A DNA stretch of 64,000 nucleotides, taken from positions 31,265 through 95,264 of the forward strand of contig NZ_JAKEDV010000008.1 of NCBI RefSeq assembly GCF_021462505.1, in the 5' to 3' direction. The notes under the pieces were generated by a model that was not told the DNA's origin, searched no databases, and saw only the letters and a list, made by a program, of their open reading frames with translations. Position 1 is the stretch's first letter; each line of letters begins with the position of its first letter. A program made the translations under genes and the position numbers. Of this stretch, positions 52,524 to 61,334 are shown piece by piece. The DNA comes from Thermus brockianus. GTDB taxonomy: Bacteria > Deinococcota > Deinococci > Deinococcales > Thermaceae.

Positions 52524-53674
52524 GGCCGAAGCCCCTTGTAGAGGGCCCGCTTCCCCACGGAGGCCCGGTGGACCTCGCTGGGGCCATCGTAGATGCGGAA
52601 AGGACGCACCTCCCGGTAGAAGATGGATAGGGGGATGTCCTCGCTGATCCCTAGGGCCCCGGTGATCTGCACCGCGCGATCCACGGCCCGGCCAACCGCT
52701 TCGGAAACGAAGACCTTGGCCATGGAGGCTTCGTGGCGGATCCTCTCCCCGCGGTCCAGCTTCCAGGCGGCGTGCCATACCATGAGCCGGGCGGCGTGGA
52801 GCTCTATGTGGCTGTCAGCAATCATGAACTGGACGCCCTGGTGTTCGGCCAGCTTCTTACCGAAGGAGTCCCGCCGCAACGCATAGTCTTGGGCGATCTC
52901 CGTGGCCCGGACCCCCACGCCCAGCCAGCGCATGCAGTGGGTGAGCCGGGCGGGGTCTAGGCGTAGCTCAGCGTAGGCGAAACCCTTGCCCACTTCGCCC
53001 AGGATGGCGTCTTCGCCCACCTCGCATGCCTCCAGGACGAGCTCCCCGTGCCCCCCCACGGACCAGTGGTCCATGGTGGGGATGGTGCGCACCAGCTTGA
53101 GGCCCGGGTTTTCCCGGTCCACCAGGAAGAGGGTGGGACCCTCCTCGGTGCGGGCCAGGACCAGGAAGAAGGCCGCCCCCTCGGCCCCTGTGGTGAACCA
53201 TTTCCGGCCGTTCAGGATGTACTTTCGGCCTTGGCGTTGGGCTGTGGCCTTGAGGAGGGTAGGATCAGCCCCAGCGCCCATGGGCTCGGTCATGGCGAAG
53301 CCGGAGCGAACCTCACCGGCCACCAAAGGCTCCAGGTAGCGCCTTTTCTGCTCGGGGCTCGCCACCTTGTGGAGGAGGTGCATGTTGCCCTCGTCGGGAG
53401 CGGCGGCGTTGAGCGCCCTGGGGCCTAAGAGGCTCCTTCCCGCCTCCTCCAAGACCACCGCCAGTTGGGTCCAGGAGAGGCCCAGGCCGCCCATCTCCTT
53501 CGGCATGTGGGGCAGAAAAACCCCCCACTCCCTTGCCTCCAGCTGTAGCGTTTTGGTAAGGGTCTCAAGGTTCGCCGGCGTCGCCTCCCGCTCCCGGGGT
53601 ATGACCCGTTCTTCCAGAAAGGCCCGTACCCTCTCCCTTAACGCCTCGGTCTCCCGGTCCAACGAGAAGTCCAT
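52520..53674 (-). CDS. Acyl-CoA dehydrogenase, LvaC/ACAD10-11-like
   Basis: A 384-residue flavoprotein: DFSLDRETEALRERVRAFLEE, FAMTEPMGAGADPT, GRKWFTTGAEGA, SFGKKLAEHQGVQFMIADSH, RAVQITGALGISEDIPLSIFY and YDGPSEVHR near the end. In the Lva pathway such an enzyme removes the phosphate from 4-phosphoacyl-CoA to form an enoyl-CoA. Good AGGAGGT before the ATG. The first 110 bases overlap the preceding MerR-type gene's 3' end, which is unusual. Confidence 0.88.
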   Translation of the reverse strand: MDFSLDRETEALRERVRAFLEERVIPREREATPANLETLTKTLQLEAREWGVFLPHMPKEMGGLGLSWTQLAVVLEEAGRSLLGPRALNAAAPDEGNMHLLHKVASPEQKRRYLEPLVAGEVRSGFAMTEPMGAGADPTLLKATAQRQGRKYILNGRKWFTTGAEGAAFFLVLARTEEGPTLFLVDRENPGLKLVRTIPTMDHWSVGGHGELVLEACEVGEDAILGEVGKGFAYAELRLDPARLTHCMRWLGVGVRATEIAQDYALRRDSFGKKLAEHQGVQFMIADSHIELHAARLMVWHAAWKLDRGERIRHEASMAKVFVSEAVGRAVDRAVQITGALGISEDIPLSIFYREVRPFRIYDGPSEVHRASVGKRALYKGLRP

Positions 53675-54101
53675 CCCGCACCTCCTTCGGGGCGAAGTGC
53701 TTGGTGAGGAAGCGGTAGAAGCGGCGGATCATCCGTTCCTGCCGCTCTATGCTGGCGAGCACTTCCCCCGTTTTCCGCCACATGGCCCAAAGCTCTTCGT
53801 CCGAGAGGGGAATTTCCTCCCGACGCCAGTCCTGCCGGTAGGTTCCATCGGGGTGGAAGATGGCCTTCTTAAGGGCCATTATCTGGCGAATCTCGTCCAG
53901 GGTAAACCCTAGTTGGTTGAGGTCTTGGATGTCCTGAACCAGGTAGAGGGCGAATTCCGTGTAGAGCTTCCGCCCCCCTTGGGTGAGGGCACCGGGCTCC
54001 AAAAGGCCGAGCTGGGCATAGTGCTGTAGGATGCGCCGCGAAACGCCGCTCGCCCGGGCGAGGTCGCTCAGGGTGTAGAGGGAGGGAAGCGTTGGGGGCA
54101 T
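53565..54101 (-). CDS. MerR-family regulator
   Basis: A 178-residue protein with the MerR winged helix LYTLSDLARASGVSRRILQHYAQLGLL (about 8-35), EFALYLVQDIQDLNQLGFTL and a C-terminal helix RMIRRFYRFLTKHF. It is likely to sense a CoA-thioester or related effector of the pathway and control both divergent operons. The last 38 residues, Gly-rich and encoded in the 110 bases overlapping the dehydrogenase gene, are unlike the family and may be a frameshifted tail. Such overlaps are rare here. Confidence 0.8.
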   Translation of the reverse strand: MPPTLPSLYTLSDLARASGVSRRILQHYAQLGLLEPGALTQGGRKLYTEFALYLVQDIQDLNQLGFTLDEIRQIMALKKAIFHPDGTYRQDWRREEIPLSDEELWAMWRKTGEVLASIERQERMIRRFYRFLTKHFAPKEVRDGLLVGPGDRGVKGEGTGLSGRTGHTPGAGGDAGEP

Positions 54102-54150
54102 GGACCCAGTTTAGCACAAGGTGCCCATAAACGTACATAAATGTTCACTC

Positions 54151-54179
54151 TTGACATAGGTTGTCCAAAACCCTATAGT
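54151..54179 (+). promoter_or_regulatory. Promoter of the CoA-ligase operon
   Basis: A near-consensus TTGACA at 54151-54156, 17-base spacer, TATAGT at 54174-54179. It drives the plus-strand genes and lies in the 101-base divergent region with merR. ACGTACATAAATGTTCA just upstream (about 54131-54147) contains imperfect dyad sequence for an operator. Confidence 0.7.
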
Positions 54180-54202
54180 GGGCGCAAAGCGCGGAGGGCA
54201 AA

Positions 54203-55498
54203 ATGGCGGCCTACTGGGAGCCGGAAGTGGAAACCATGCCTCGGCGGGAGCTGGAGGCCTTGCAGCTGGAGCGCCTTCGCTTCCAGGTGGAGCGCCTCTA
54301 CCGGGAAAGCCCCTTCTTCCGCGAAAAGTGGGCTGGCCTTTCCCTGGAGATCCGGCACCTGGAAGACATTGCCCGCTTTCCCCTGGTCACCAAGGGTGAG
54401 CTGAGGGAGGAGCAGCGCCTCCACCCGCCCCTAGGGCGCTACACGGTGGCTCCCCAGTCGGAGTGGAGGGAGTACCACCCCAGTAGCGGCACCACCGGCT
54501 TCCCAGTGGGAACGGTATGGAGCGAAAGGGACGTGGAGAACATTACCCAGGTAACCGCCAGGACGCTCTTCGCCTATGGGCTACGGCCGGGGGACACGCT
54601 CCTCAACGGGTTTAGCTACGGCCTCTGGGTTGCGGGGATGGCGGTGCACTACGCTGCCCGGGCGCTCGGCCTCTTCGTCTTGCCGGTGGGTGCCGGTCAG
54701 ACGGAACGCCACCTGGAGCTCCTCTCCCGCTTTCGGCCCAAGGCCCTCACCGCTACCCCCTCCTTTGGGCTTTACCTGGCCGAGGTGCTGAAGGAGAGGG
54801 GGCTAGAGAGCCCTTTAAGGATAGGGGCCTTCGGGGGAGAAGCGGGGACGGAAAACCCTGCCACGCGGAGCCGGTTGCAGGAGGGTTTGGTGTTGCGCGC
54901 TTACGACTACTACGGTTTGGCGGAGATGGGACCCACCTTTGCCGGGGAGTGCGCCTTCCAACAGGGGCTTCACTTTGCCGAGGACCACTACCTGGTGGAG
55001 GTGGTGGATCCTGAGAGTAAGGAGCCTCTTCCGGAGGGGGAAGTGGGCGTCCTGGTGCTCACCCACCTCACCCGGGAGGCCACCCCTTTGGTGCGCTACT
55101 ACACGGGGGATCTGGCGCGTATCACCAAAGAGCCTTGTCCGTGCGGCCGCACGCACCTCCGAGCGTTGGGGGGTATTCTGGGCCGTGCGGACGATCTTGT
55201 GGTCTACCGCGGGGCCAAGTTCTATCCCGGCCAGGTGGAGGAGGTGGTGCGGGGTTTTCCCGAATTGTCCAGCGAGTACCGGATAGAGGTCCTCGAGGTG
55301 GATGGGGTGGCCAGGGAGGTCACGGTGGTGGTGGAGCTGGCCCGTCCTCAGGACCTCGGCGAAGGGTTTGCGGATAGGATCCGGCAGCGCCTCAAGGAGG
55401 CCCTGGGGGTGACCCCAGGGGTCCGCCTCGAGGCCCCCGGTACCCTGGAACGCACGGCCTTTAAGGCCAAGCGGGTGGTGCGGCATGCCGGGGCTTGA
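54203..55498 (+). CDS. AMP-forming CoA ligase, phenylacetate-CoA-ligase-like
   Basis: A 431-residue ligase that activates a carboxylic acid with ATP and CoA. EYHPSSGTTGFPVGTVWS is the P-loop, AYDYYGLAEMGPTFAGEC the AMP-binding A5-like motif, YTGDLARI the A7-like Asp, and the CPCGRTH motif (Cys pair) is typical of PaaK-type enzymes; the final Lys is in AFKAKRVV. The first gene of the plus-strand operon, opposite merR. It probably starts catabolism of the acid brought in by the LIV-type importer. Confidence 0.9.
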   Translation: MAAYWEPEVETMPRRELEALQLERLRFQVERLYRESPFFREKWAGLSLEIRHLEDIARFPLVTKGELREEQRLHPPLGRYTVAPQSEWREYHPSSGTTGFPVGTVWSERDVENITQVTARTLFAYGLRPGDTLLNGFSYGLWVAGMAVHYAARALGLFVLPVGAGQTERHLELLSRFRPKALTATPSFGLYLAEVLKERGLESPLRIGAFGGEAGTENPATRSRLQEGLVLRAYDYYGLAEMGPTFAGECAFQQGLHFAEDHYLVEVVDPESKEPLPEGEVGVLVLTHLTREATPLVRYYTGDLARITKEPCPCGRTHLRALGGILGRADDLVVYRGAKFYPGQVEEVVRGFPELSSEYRIEVLEVDGVAREVTVVVELARPQDLGEGFADRIRQRLKEALGVTPGVRLEAPGTLERTAFKAKRVVRHAGA

Positions 55499-56216
55499 GG
55501 GGCTTCCGGTGTTGGTGGTGGGGGCCACGCGGGGGATTGGCCTGGCGGTGGCCCAGGAGCTCGTTCGCCAGGGAGCGAGGGTGGGCATCACGGGGCGGGA
55601 CCCTGACCGGGTGCAGGGCGTGGCTGAGCGGCTTGGCGCCTGGGGCATGGCCGTGGACGTACGGGAACGGGAACGCTTGGCCGAGGCGGTGGCCCGCTTT
55701 GCCCACGAGGAAGGGCTTTACGGCTTGGTGTACAACGCCGGTACCAGCCCTGCCTTCACCCGGGCTGAGCGCTTGCCCTTGGAGGTGTGGGACGAGGTGC
55801 TTGCCGTAAACCTTACCGGGGCTTTTGTGGCGGCCCGGGCTTTCGCCCAAGAGCTTAAGGGCCCTGGGAGCCTGGTCCTGATAGGGTCCGTCCTGGGCTT
55901 CCGGGGTGGGGCCCGGCTGGCTGCGTATACGGCGTCCAAGGCGGGTCTTTGGGGACTCGCGCGTTCCTTGGCCTTGGACTGGGCGGACAGGGGTATCCGG
56001 GTGAACCTTGTGGCCCCTGGTTGGACGGAAACGGAGATGACGGAGGGCTTGCGGAACCACCCGAGGCTTGGCCCTGCCATCCTGCAGGAGATCCCCTTGG
56101 GGCGCTTGGCTCGCCCTGAAGAGGTGGCGAGAGTGGTAGCCTTCCTCTTGGAGCCGGAAAACGCATACCTGACGGGAGGCGTCTACGCCGTGGACGGCGG
56201 CGTGGGAGCGAGATAG
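55485..56216 (+). CDS. Short-chain dehydrogenase/reductase
   Basis: A 243-residue SDR: VVGATRGIGLAVAQELVRQG (NAD(P) site), YNAGTSPAFTRAE, Ser in LIGSVLGFRGG, and YTASKAGLWG (catalytic YxxxK) and AVDGGVGAR at the end. It overlaps the ligase gene by 14 bases. By analogy with LvaD it may reduce a keto acid or oxidise a hydroxyacyl-CoA intermediate. Confidence 0.88.
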   Translation: MPGLEGLPVLVVGATRGIGLAVAQELVRQGARVGITGRDPDRVQGVAERLGAWGMAVDVRERERLAEAVARFAHEEGLYGLVYNAGTSPAFTRAERLPLEVWDEVLAVNLTGAFVAARAFAQELKGPGSLVLIGSVLGFRGGARLAAYTASKAGLWGLARSLALDWADRGIRVNLVAPGWTETEMTEGLRNHPRLGPAILQEIPLGRLARPEEVARVVAFLLEPENAYLTGGVYAVDGGVGAR

Positions 56217-56226
56217 GAGGTGGTCT

Positions 56227-57423
56227 ATGAAGGTCCTAAGGTGGGTCGGGGTTTTGGCTTTGGTGGTCGGTTTGGCGTGGGCGCAGGGACAGCAGCCCAT
56301 CAAGATCGGGGCGCTTTTCATCCTGAGCGGCAACTTTGCGGGCTACGGAAAGTCGGGTTCGCAAGGGGCGCAACTGGCGGTGGACGAGATCAACGCCCGG
56401 GGGGGTGTGCTGGGCCGTCCCTTGCAGCTCATCGTGGTGGACGACCAAGGGAACCCGGAGGTGGGTGTCAGGGAGGCCCGCAGGCTCATCCTGCAGGAGA
56501 AGGTGGATTTTCTCTTTGGCGTTGACTCCAGCTCGGTGTCCCTGGCGGTGGCGCCCCTCACAGACGAGTACAAAATCCCCCTGGTGGTCACCCATGCGGC
56601 CACCCCAACCCTGACGGAGCAGTGCCGGCCCTACGTGTTCCGTACCTCCAACAACGCCCGCATGGACGCGTGGGCGGCGGCGGCCCTGGCCGCCACCTTA
56701 CCGGTGAAACGCTGGGCCAACATCGGCCCTGACTACGAGTTCGGCCGCGTTTCCTGGCAGGACTTCATCACCCGCTTGAAGCAGTTGCGTCCCGATGTGG
56801 AGGTGGTGAGCGAGCAGTGGCCCCGCTTCGGCTCCACGGACTACGCCAGCTTCATCACCGCCCTGATGCGGGCGCGGCCGGAAGGGGTCTTCTCCACCCT
56901 GTGGGCGGGGGACATGGTCATCTTCGCCCGCCAGGCGAAGGCCTTTGGGTTTTTCAACCAGGTGCGCTATTTCGTCAACCCTGTAGGGGCTGCCCTAGAG
57001 GTCCTCGGACCCTTGGGCAAGGAGGCCCCGGAGGGGCTTCTCGTTTCGGCCCGCTACTGGTTCCTCTACCCCAACACCGAGCGGAACCGAGCCTTTGTAG
57101 AGGCATACCGCAAGCGCTACAACGAGTACCCCAGCTACAACGCCCAGGAGGCCTACGCCGGAATGCACATGCTCGCCCTGGCGATCCAGAAGGCCCGTTC
57201 TACCCAGGCGGAGGCGGTGCGCCGGGCCTTTGAGGCCGATGGCGGGCTCACCTACGACGCCCCCGAGGGGCGCAAGCGCCTGCGCCCTGAGGACCATCAG
57301 GTGTTTGAGGGGCTCGTTTGGGGCTACACCAAGCATACCCCCGAGTATCCCTTCGCCATCCTGGACCGCATGCGCATCATCCCGGCCACGGACACGGTTT
57401 ACCCCACGCAGTGCAAGCGGTAG
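56227..57423 (+). CDS. LIV-type ABC binding protein
   Basis: A 398-residue exported type I periplasmic binding protein: signal (VLALVVGLAWAQG), IKIGALFILSGNFAGYGKSG, LAVDEINARGGVLGRPLQLI, VVDDQGNPEVGVREARRLI. The LivK/AmiC class takes amino acids, urea, amides or aromatic and short acids. In this operon with a CoA ligase, an organic acid is the likely ligand. Good GGAGGTGGTCT before the ATG. Confidence 0.88.
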   Translation: MKVLRWVGVLALVVGLAWAQGQQPIKIGALFILSGNFAGYGKSGSQGAQLAVDEINARGGVLGRPLQLIVVDDQGNPEVGVREARRLILQEKVDFLFGVDSSSVSLAVAPLTDEYKIPLVVTHAATPTLTEQCRPYVFRTSNNARMDAWAAAALAATLPVKRWANIGPDYEFGRVSWQDFITRLKQLRPDVEVVSEQWPRFGSTDYASFITALMRARPEGVFSTLWAGDMVIFARQAKAFGFFNQVRYFVNPVGAALEVLGPLGKEAPEGLLVSARYWFLYPNTERNRAFVEAYRKRYNEYPSYNAQEAYAGMHMLALAIQKARSTQAEAVRRAFEADGGLTYDAPEGRKRLRPEDHQVFEGLVWGYTKHTPEYPFAILDRMRIIPATDTVYPTQCKR

Positions 57424-57426
57424 GCC

Positions 57427-58308
57427 ATGGAACTGGGCTTCTACCTCCTGCAGCTCCTTACCGGCTTGGCCTACGCCAGCACCCTCTTCCTCCTTGCCGT
57501 GGGGCTTTCCCTCATCTTCGGGGCCATGGGCATCGTGAACTTCGCCCATGGCTCCTTCTACATGCTGGGAGCCTACCTGCTTTACGCCTTCGCCCAGGGC
57601 CAGGCACAAGGCTTCTGGCAGGGGCTTTTGCTGGTGGGGGCGGCGGGGGTGGTGATCGGGGCATTGGTGGAGCGCCTCTTCATCCGGCCCATCTACCGAA
57701 GGCCGGAGGAGTACCAGATCCTCCTCACCTACGCCCTCCTTCTTATCCTCGAGGACCTCGTGCGCTTTGCTTTTGGTGCCGCCTACCGCTCCTTCCCCAT
57801 GCCCCCCGCCTTTGCCAATCCCCTTTTCGTCCTGGGGACCCCTTTCCCTAGTTATTACCTCTTCTTGGTGGGCTTGGCTGCCTTGGTGGCCTTCCTCCTT
57901 TGGGCCTTTCTCCAGCGCACGCGCCTCGGCGTGTGGGTGCGGGCGGCCACCCAGGACCGGGAGATGCTAGAGGCATTGGGCGTCAACGTCCCCCTGCTTT
58001 ACACCACCGTCTTCGCTGGGGGGATAGCCCTGGCTGCCCTGGGTGGGGCGGCCCTCCTTCCTCTCCAAGCGGCCACCCCAGGTATGGCGGTGGACGCGGT
58101 GATCCAGGCCTTCATCGTGGTGGTGATTGGGGGCTTGGGTAGCGTCTGGGGCGCCCTTTTGGGGGCTGTGCTTATAGGGCTTCTCCAGGCCTTTGGCATA
58201 CTCCTGCTTCCGGAGATGGCCATGGTCTTCCCCTTCGCCCTCATGGCCCTGGTCCTGCTCCTCCGTCCCTGGGGCCTCCTCGGGCGTCCACCGGCGGTGC
58301 GGACATGA
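57427..58308 (+). CDS. LivH-type ABC permease
   Basis: A 293-residue membrane protein of the LivH family: LSLIFGAMGIVNFAHGSFYMLG, LGVWVRAATQDREMLEALGV, FIVVVIGGLGSVWGALLGAVL. It starts three bases after the binding-protein stop and overlaps livM by four bases. Confidence 0.9.
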   Translation: MELGFYLLQLLTGLAYASTLFLLAVGLSLIFGAMGIVNFAHGSFYMLGAYLLYAFAQGQAQGFWQGLLLVGAAGVVIGALVERLFIRPIYRRPEEYQILLTYALLLILEDLVRFAFGAAYRSFPMPPAFANPLFVLGTPFPSYYLFLVGLAALVAFLLWAFLQRTRLGVWVRAATQDREMLEALGVNVPLLYTTVFAGGIALAALGGAALLPLQAATPGMAVDAVIQAFIVVVIGGLGSVWGALLGAVLIGLLQAFGILLLPEMAMVFPFALMALVLLLRPWGLLGRPPAVRT

Positions 58309-59234
58309 GGCTTCTCCTCCTCTTCCTCTTTCTGGCGGTGCTGGGTCCGGCCCTTTCCGAGTATGGACTCAAGCTCCTCAGCGAGGCCTTAATTCTAGGG
58401 CTTTACGCCATGGCCTTTAACCTCCTTTTCCACCAGGCAGGCCTCCTCTCCTTCGGCCAGGCGGCCTTTTTCGGCATCGGCGCTTACACCATGGCCCTTC
58501 TGGTGAGCCGGGCAGGATGGCCCTTTCTCCTCACCCTACCCCTCGCCCTTTTGGCCTCAGGCCTGGCGGCGGTCCTTATCGGGTTCTTGAGCCTGCGCCT
58601 AACCCGCATCTACTTCACCATGCTGACCTTGGCCTTCGCCCAGCTCCTTTACGCCGTGGCCCACAAGTGGTACGCCTTCACCGGGGGGGACAACGGGATC
58701 ACGGACTTGCGACCCCATGGGGTGTTAGGGGAGAGCCTGCCCTTTTACTACCTGGTCCTCGCTTCCTTCGCCCTGGGGGTGGGGTTCCTCGCCCTGCTGG
58801 AGCGGTCGCCCTTTGGCTATGCCCTTCGGGGGCTTCGGGACAACCGGGCCCGTGCTGAGGCCGTGGGGATCGGGGGATTTCGCCACCTTCTCCTGGCCTT
58901 CGTGCTTTCCGGCCTCCTCTCTGGCTTGGCAGGGGCCCTTCAGGGGGCGTTGCAGCGTTCCGTTTTCCCCGAGTACCTCTTCTGGACCCGTTCGGCGGAG
59001 GCCATCCTGGCCACGATCCTGGGAGGGAGTGGGGTCTTCCTGGGGCCTGCGGTAGGGGCTGCGGCCTTTCTCTTCCTCCGGGTTTTGGTCCAATCGCAAA
59101 CGGAGTACTGGCCCTTTTTCCTGGGGGTGGTCCTTCTCCTCACCGTGCTCTTCTTCCCCAAGGGGCTAGCCGGGGTGGGGGAGGAAGTGGTGCGGAGGCT
59201 TAAGGGGGTGCGCGGTGGCGTCCCTCAAAGTTGA
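58305..59234 (+). CDS. LivM-type ABC permease
   Basis: A 309-residue membrane protein with LLSFGQAAFFGIGAYTMALL, NGITDLRP, GYALRGLRDNRARAEAVGIG and ILGGSGVFLGPAVGAAAFLF. Pairs with LivH. It overlaps the next ATPase gene by 20 bases. Confidence 0.9.
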   Translation: MRLLLLFLFLAVLGPALSEYGLKLLSEALILGLYAMAFNLLFHQAGLLSFGQAAFFGIGAYTMALLVSRAGWPFLLTLPLALLASGLAAVLIGFLSLRLTRIYFTMLTLAFAQLLYAVAHKWYAFTGGDNGITDLRPHGVLGESLPFYYLVLASFALGVGFLALLERSPFGYALRGLRDNRARAEAVGIGGFRHLLLAFVLSGLLSGLAGALQGALQRSVFPEYLFWTRSAEAILATILGGSGVFLGPAVGAAAFLFLRVLVQSQTEYWPFFLGVVLLLTVLFFPKGLAGVGEEVVRRLKGVRGGVPQS

Positions 59235-59964
59235 CAAGGTCTACAAGTCCTTCCAGGGCTTTTTGGCCCTGGGTGGGGTTTCCCTGGAGGTGCAGGAAAA
59301 ATCCTTCCATGCGCTCGTGGGGCCTAACGGGGCCGGGAAGACCACCCTTTTCAACGTGATCACCGGGCGCCTGGTCCCGGACCAAGGGAAGGTGTACTTC
59401 CGGGGCCACGACATTACGGGTTGGCCCACGCCCAAGGTGGCGCGCATGGGCATTGCCATCGCTTTCCAAAGGGCCCAGCCCTTCGCCTCCATGACGGTTC
59501 TGGAGGCGGTGGTCTTGGCCCGGCTTGGCTACACCGGACACACCTTTCACCTGCTTATGCCCCTGGGGCGCTTTGCCGAGGCCAGGGCTAAAGCGGAGGA
59601 GGCCTTGGGCAAGGTGGGCCTCGAGGCGCATGCGGGCCGCCGGGTGGCCGAGTTGCCCCTGGGAGACCTCAAGCGCCTGGACGTGGCCATGGCCCTAGTG
59701 GCTGAGCCCGAGCTCCTCCTTTTAGACGAACCCTTAGCTGGGCTCTCCCGGGCGGAGCGACGGCGCATGGTGGACTTTATCGGCGACCTGTTGCGGCGAG
59801 AAGGTGTGACCCTTCTTTTTACCGAGCACGACACGGAGGCGGTGCTGGCCCTGGCGGACCGGGTCACCGTGCTTCACCAAGGCCAGGTGCTGGCGGAGGG
59901 CACGCCTGAGGCGATCCGGGGCGACCCGGCGGTGCGGGCGGCATTCCTCGGAGGGAGCCCATGA
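59215..59964 (+). CDS. LivG-type ABC ATPase
   Basis: A 249-residue ATPase: Walker A GPNGAGKTT, Q-loop FQRAQPF, LPLGDLKRLDVAMAL as a degenerate signature, Walker B LLLLDEPLAGLS, switch His TEHDTEAV. The GTG start at 59215 is within livM. The signature (LGDLK in place of LSGGQ) is a LivG-like variant. Overlaps the next gene by four bases. Confidence 0.88.
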   Translation: MASLKVDKVYKSFQGFLALGGVSLEVQEKSFHALVGPNGAGKTTLFNVITGRLVPDQGKVYFRGHDITGWPTPKVARMGIAIAFQRAQPFASMTVLEAVVLARLGYTGHTFHLLMPLGRFAEARAKAEEALGKVGLEAHAGRRVAELPLGDLKRLDVAMALVAEPELLLLDEPLAGLSRAERRRMVDFIGDLLRREGVTLLFTEHDTEAVLALADRVTVLHQGQVLAEGTPEAIRGDPAVRAAFLGGSP

Positions 59965-60647
59965 GCCTGGTGGTGGAGGACTTGCGGGCGGGCTACGGGG
60001 AGATTTCCGTCCTTCACGGGGTGAGCCTGCGGGTGGAAGAGGGGGAGGTGGTGGCCCTTCTTGGGCGGAACGGGGCCGGAAAGACCACCCTGATCAAGGC
60101 AGTCATGGGCCTCGTGCGCCGCTTTTCCGGGCGCTTGCGCTACCATGGCCAGGATTTTAGCGACTGGCCCCCCTACCGGCGGGCACGGCTGGGTTTGGGC
60201 TATGTTCCTGACGACCGCCGCATCTTCCCCGAGCTCACCGTGAGGGAAAACCTCCTCGTGGCCGCACGGCCTGGCCCCTGGAACCTGGAGCGAGTCTTCC
60301 AAATCCTGCCGCGGTTGGCGGAGATTCAGGACCGCCGGGGTGGGCTCCTTTCCGGCGGCGAGCAGCAGATGCTCACCATCGCCCGCACCCTCCTGACTAA
60401 CCCCAGGCTCCTCCTTCTGGATGAACCTACGGAGGGCCTCGCCCCGCTTATCGTGGAGGAGATCGCCCGCCTCGTCCTGGCCCTTAAGGCGGAGGGCATG
60501 CCCGTCCTCCTTGCGGAGCAGAACCTCCGGTTTACGGGGAGGGTGGCGGACAGGGCGTATGTCTTGGAAACAGGCGAGGTGCGCATGGAGGGCCGCATGG
60601 CGGACCTGGTCCGAAGCGAGGAGGTTATGGCCCTCCTGTCCTTATAG
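59961..60647 (+). CDS. LivF-type ABC ATPase
   Basis: A 228-residue ATPase: Walker A GRNGAGKTT, LGYVPDDRRIFPELTVRENL, signature LLSGGEQQMLTIARTLL, Walker B LLLLDEPTEGLAP, and LLAEQNLRFT in place of the switch His, as is usual in LivF. It is the last gene of the seven-gene operon. About 15 bases separate its stop from the converging AbrB-family gene. Confidence 0.9.
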   Translation: MSLVVEDLRAGYGEISVLHGVSLRVEEGEVVALLGRNGAGKTTLIKAVMGLVRRFSGRLRYHGQDFSDWPPYRRARLGLGYVPDDRRIFPELTVRENLLVAARPGPWNLERVFQILPRLAEIQDRRGGLLSGGEQQMLTIARTLLTNPRLLLLDEPTEGLAPLIVEEIARLVLALKAEGMPVLLAEQNLRFTGRVADRAYVLETGEVRMEGRMADLVRSEEVMALLSL

Positions 60648-60661
60648 GCCGGTTAGCCCGC

Positions 60662-61150
60662 TCACCGGGCACCTAGGCCCAGGAGGCGGGCCAGGAGGGG
60701 AACGAGGAGGAAGACGAGGAAGACCCGCACCGTGTGGAAAAGACCCACGAGCCCAGCGTCCCCCCCTTCGGCCCGGCTCAAGGGGCCCATGCCGGTGATG
60801 CCGCCGGGGGAGAGGGCGAAGAAGAGGGTAAGGGGGCTAAGCCCCAGAAGGCGGGCGTAAAGGAAGGCCAAGAGCAGGGCCAGGGCCAGAAAGCCCAGGG
60901 CGGCAAGGGTTGCCCAGGGCAGGAGCCATCCCTGGAGGAGGTCCCGGCGGAAGGCCATGCCCACGACAACCCCGGCTAGGAGTTGGGCCAAAAGGTCCAA
61001 CCCTGCTGGTGCGGGCGATGGGGTAGGAGAGAGCACCTGGGAGAGACCCGCCCCGAGCATGGCCCCCACCACCGCCCCTCCGGGGAGGCCCAGGCGGTGG
61101 AAGGCTAGCCCCAAGACGAGCCCTAGGACGAGAGGGCGGAGAAGTTCCAT
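60662..61150 (-). CDS. AbrB-family membrane protein (single domain)
   Basis: A 162-residue membrane protein with five or six hydrophobic segments and LGLPGGAVVGAMLGAGLSQVL, VVVGMAFRRDLL and LSPGGITGMGPLSRAEGGDA, features of the membrane AbrB (PF05145) duplication domain, whose transport or regulatory role is uncertain. Typical proteins have two copies and are about twice as long, so this looks like a one-domain form. The start is the ATG at 61150; longer open sequence upstream is noise. Confidence 0.75.
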   Translation of the reverse strand: MELLRPLVLGLVLGLAFHRLGLPGGAVVGAMLGAGLSQVLSPTPSPAPAGLDLLAQLLAGVVVGMAFRRDLLQGWLLPWATLAALGFLALALLLAFLYARLLGLSPLTLFFALSPGGITGMGPLSRAEGGDAGLVGLFHTVRVFLVFLLVPLLARLLGLGAR

Positions 61151-61271
61151 GTCCTTCGGTATATCCCCGAGCGTCCCCGCCCGACAAGGGCCAGGGCGCG
61201 CCCCTTGGCGGAAACGGGCGTCCCTAGGGGTTTGCGCCGAAGCGAACGAGCGGGAAAAAAAAGAAACGACC

Positions 61272-61300
61272 TTGTCCTGAAGGGGGCGGTGGCGTATAGT
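61272..61300 (+). promoter_or_regulatory. Promoter of the right-end iron-type importer
   Basis: TTGTCC at 61272-61277, 17-base spacer and TATAGT at 61295-61300. A Shine-Dalgarno GGGAGGTGAT follows ahead of the start at 61335. Confidence 0.6.
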
Positions 61301-61334
61301 CCCCCTTGTAGGCCTAAGTTGGGAGGTGATGGCC

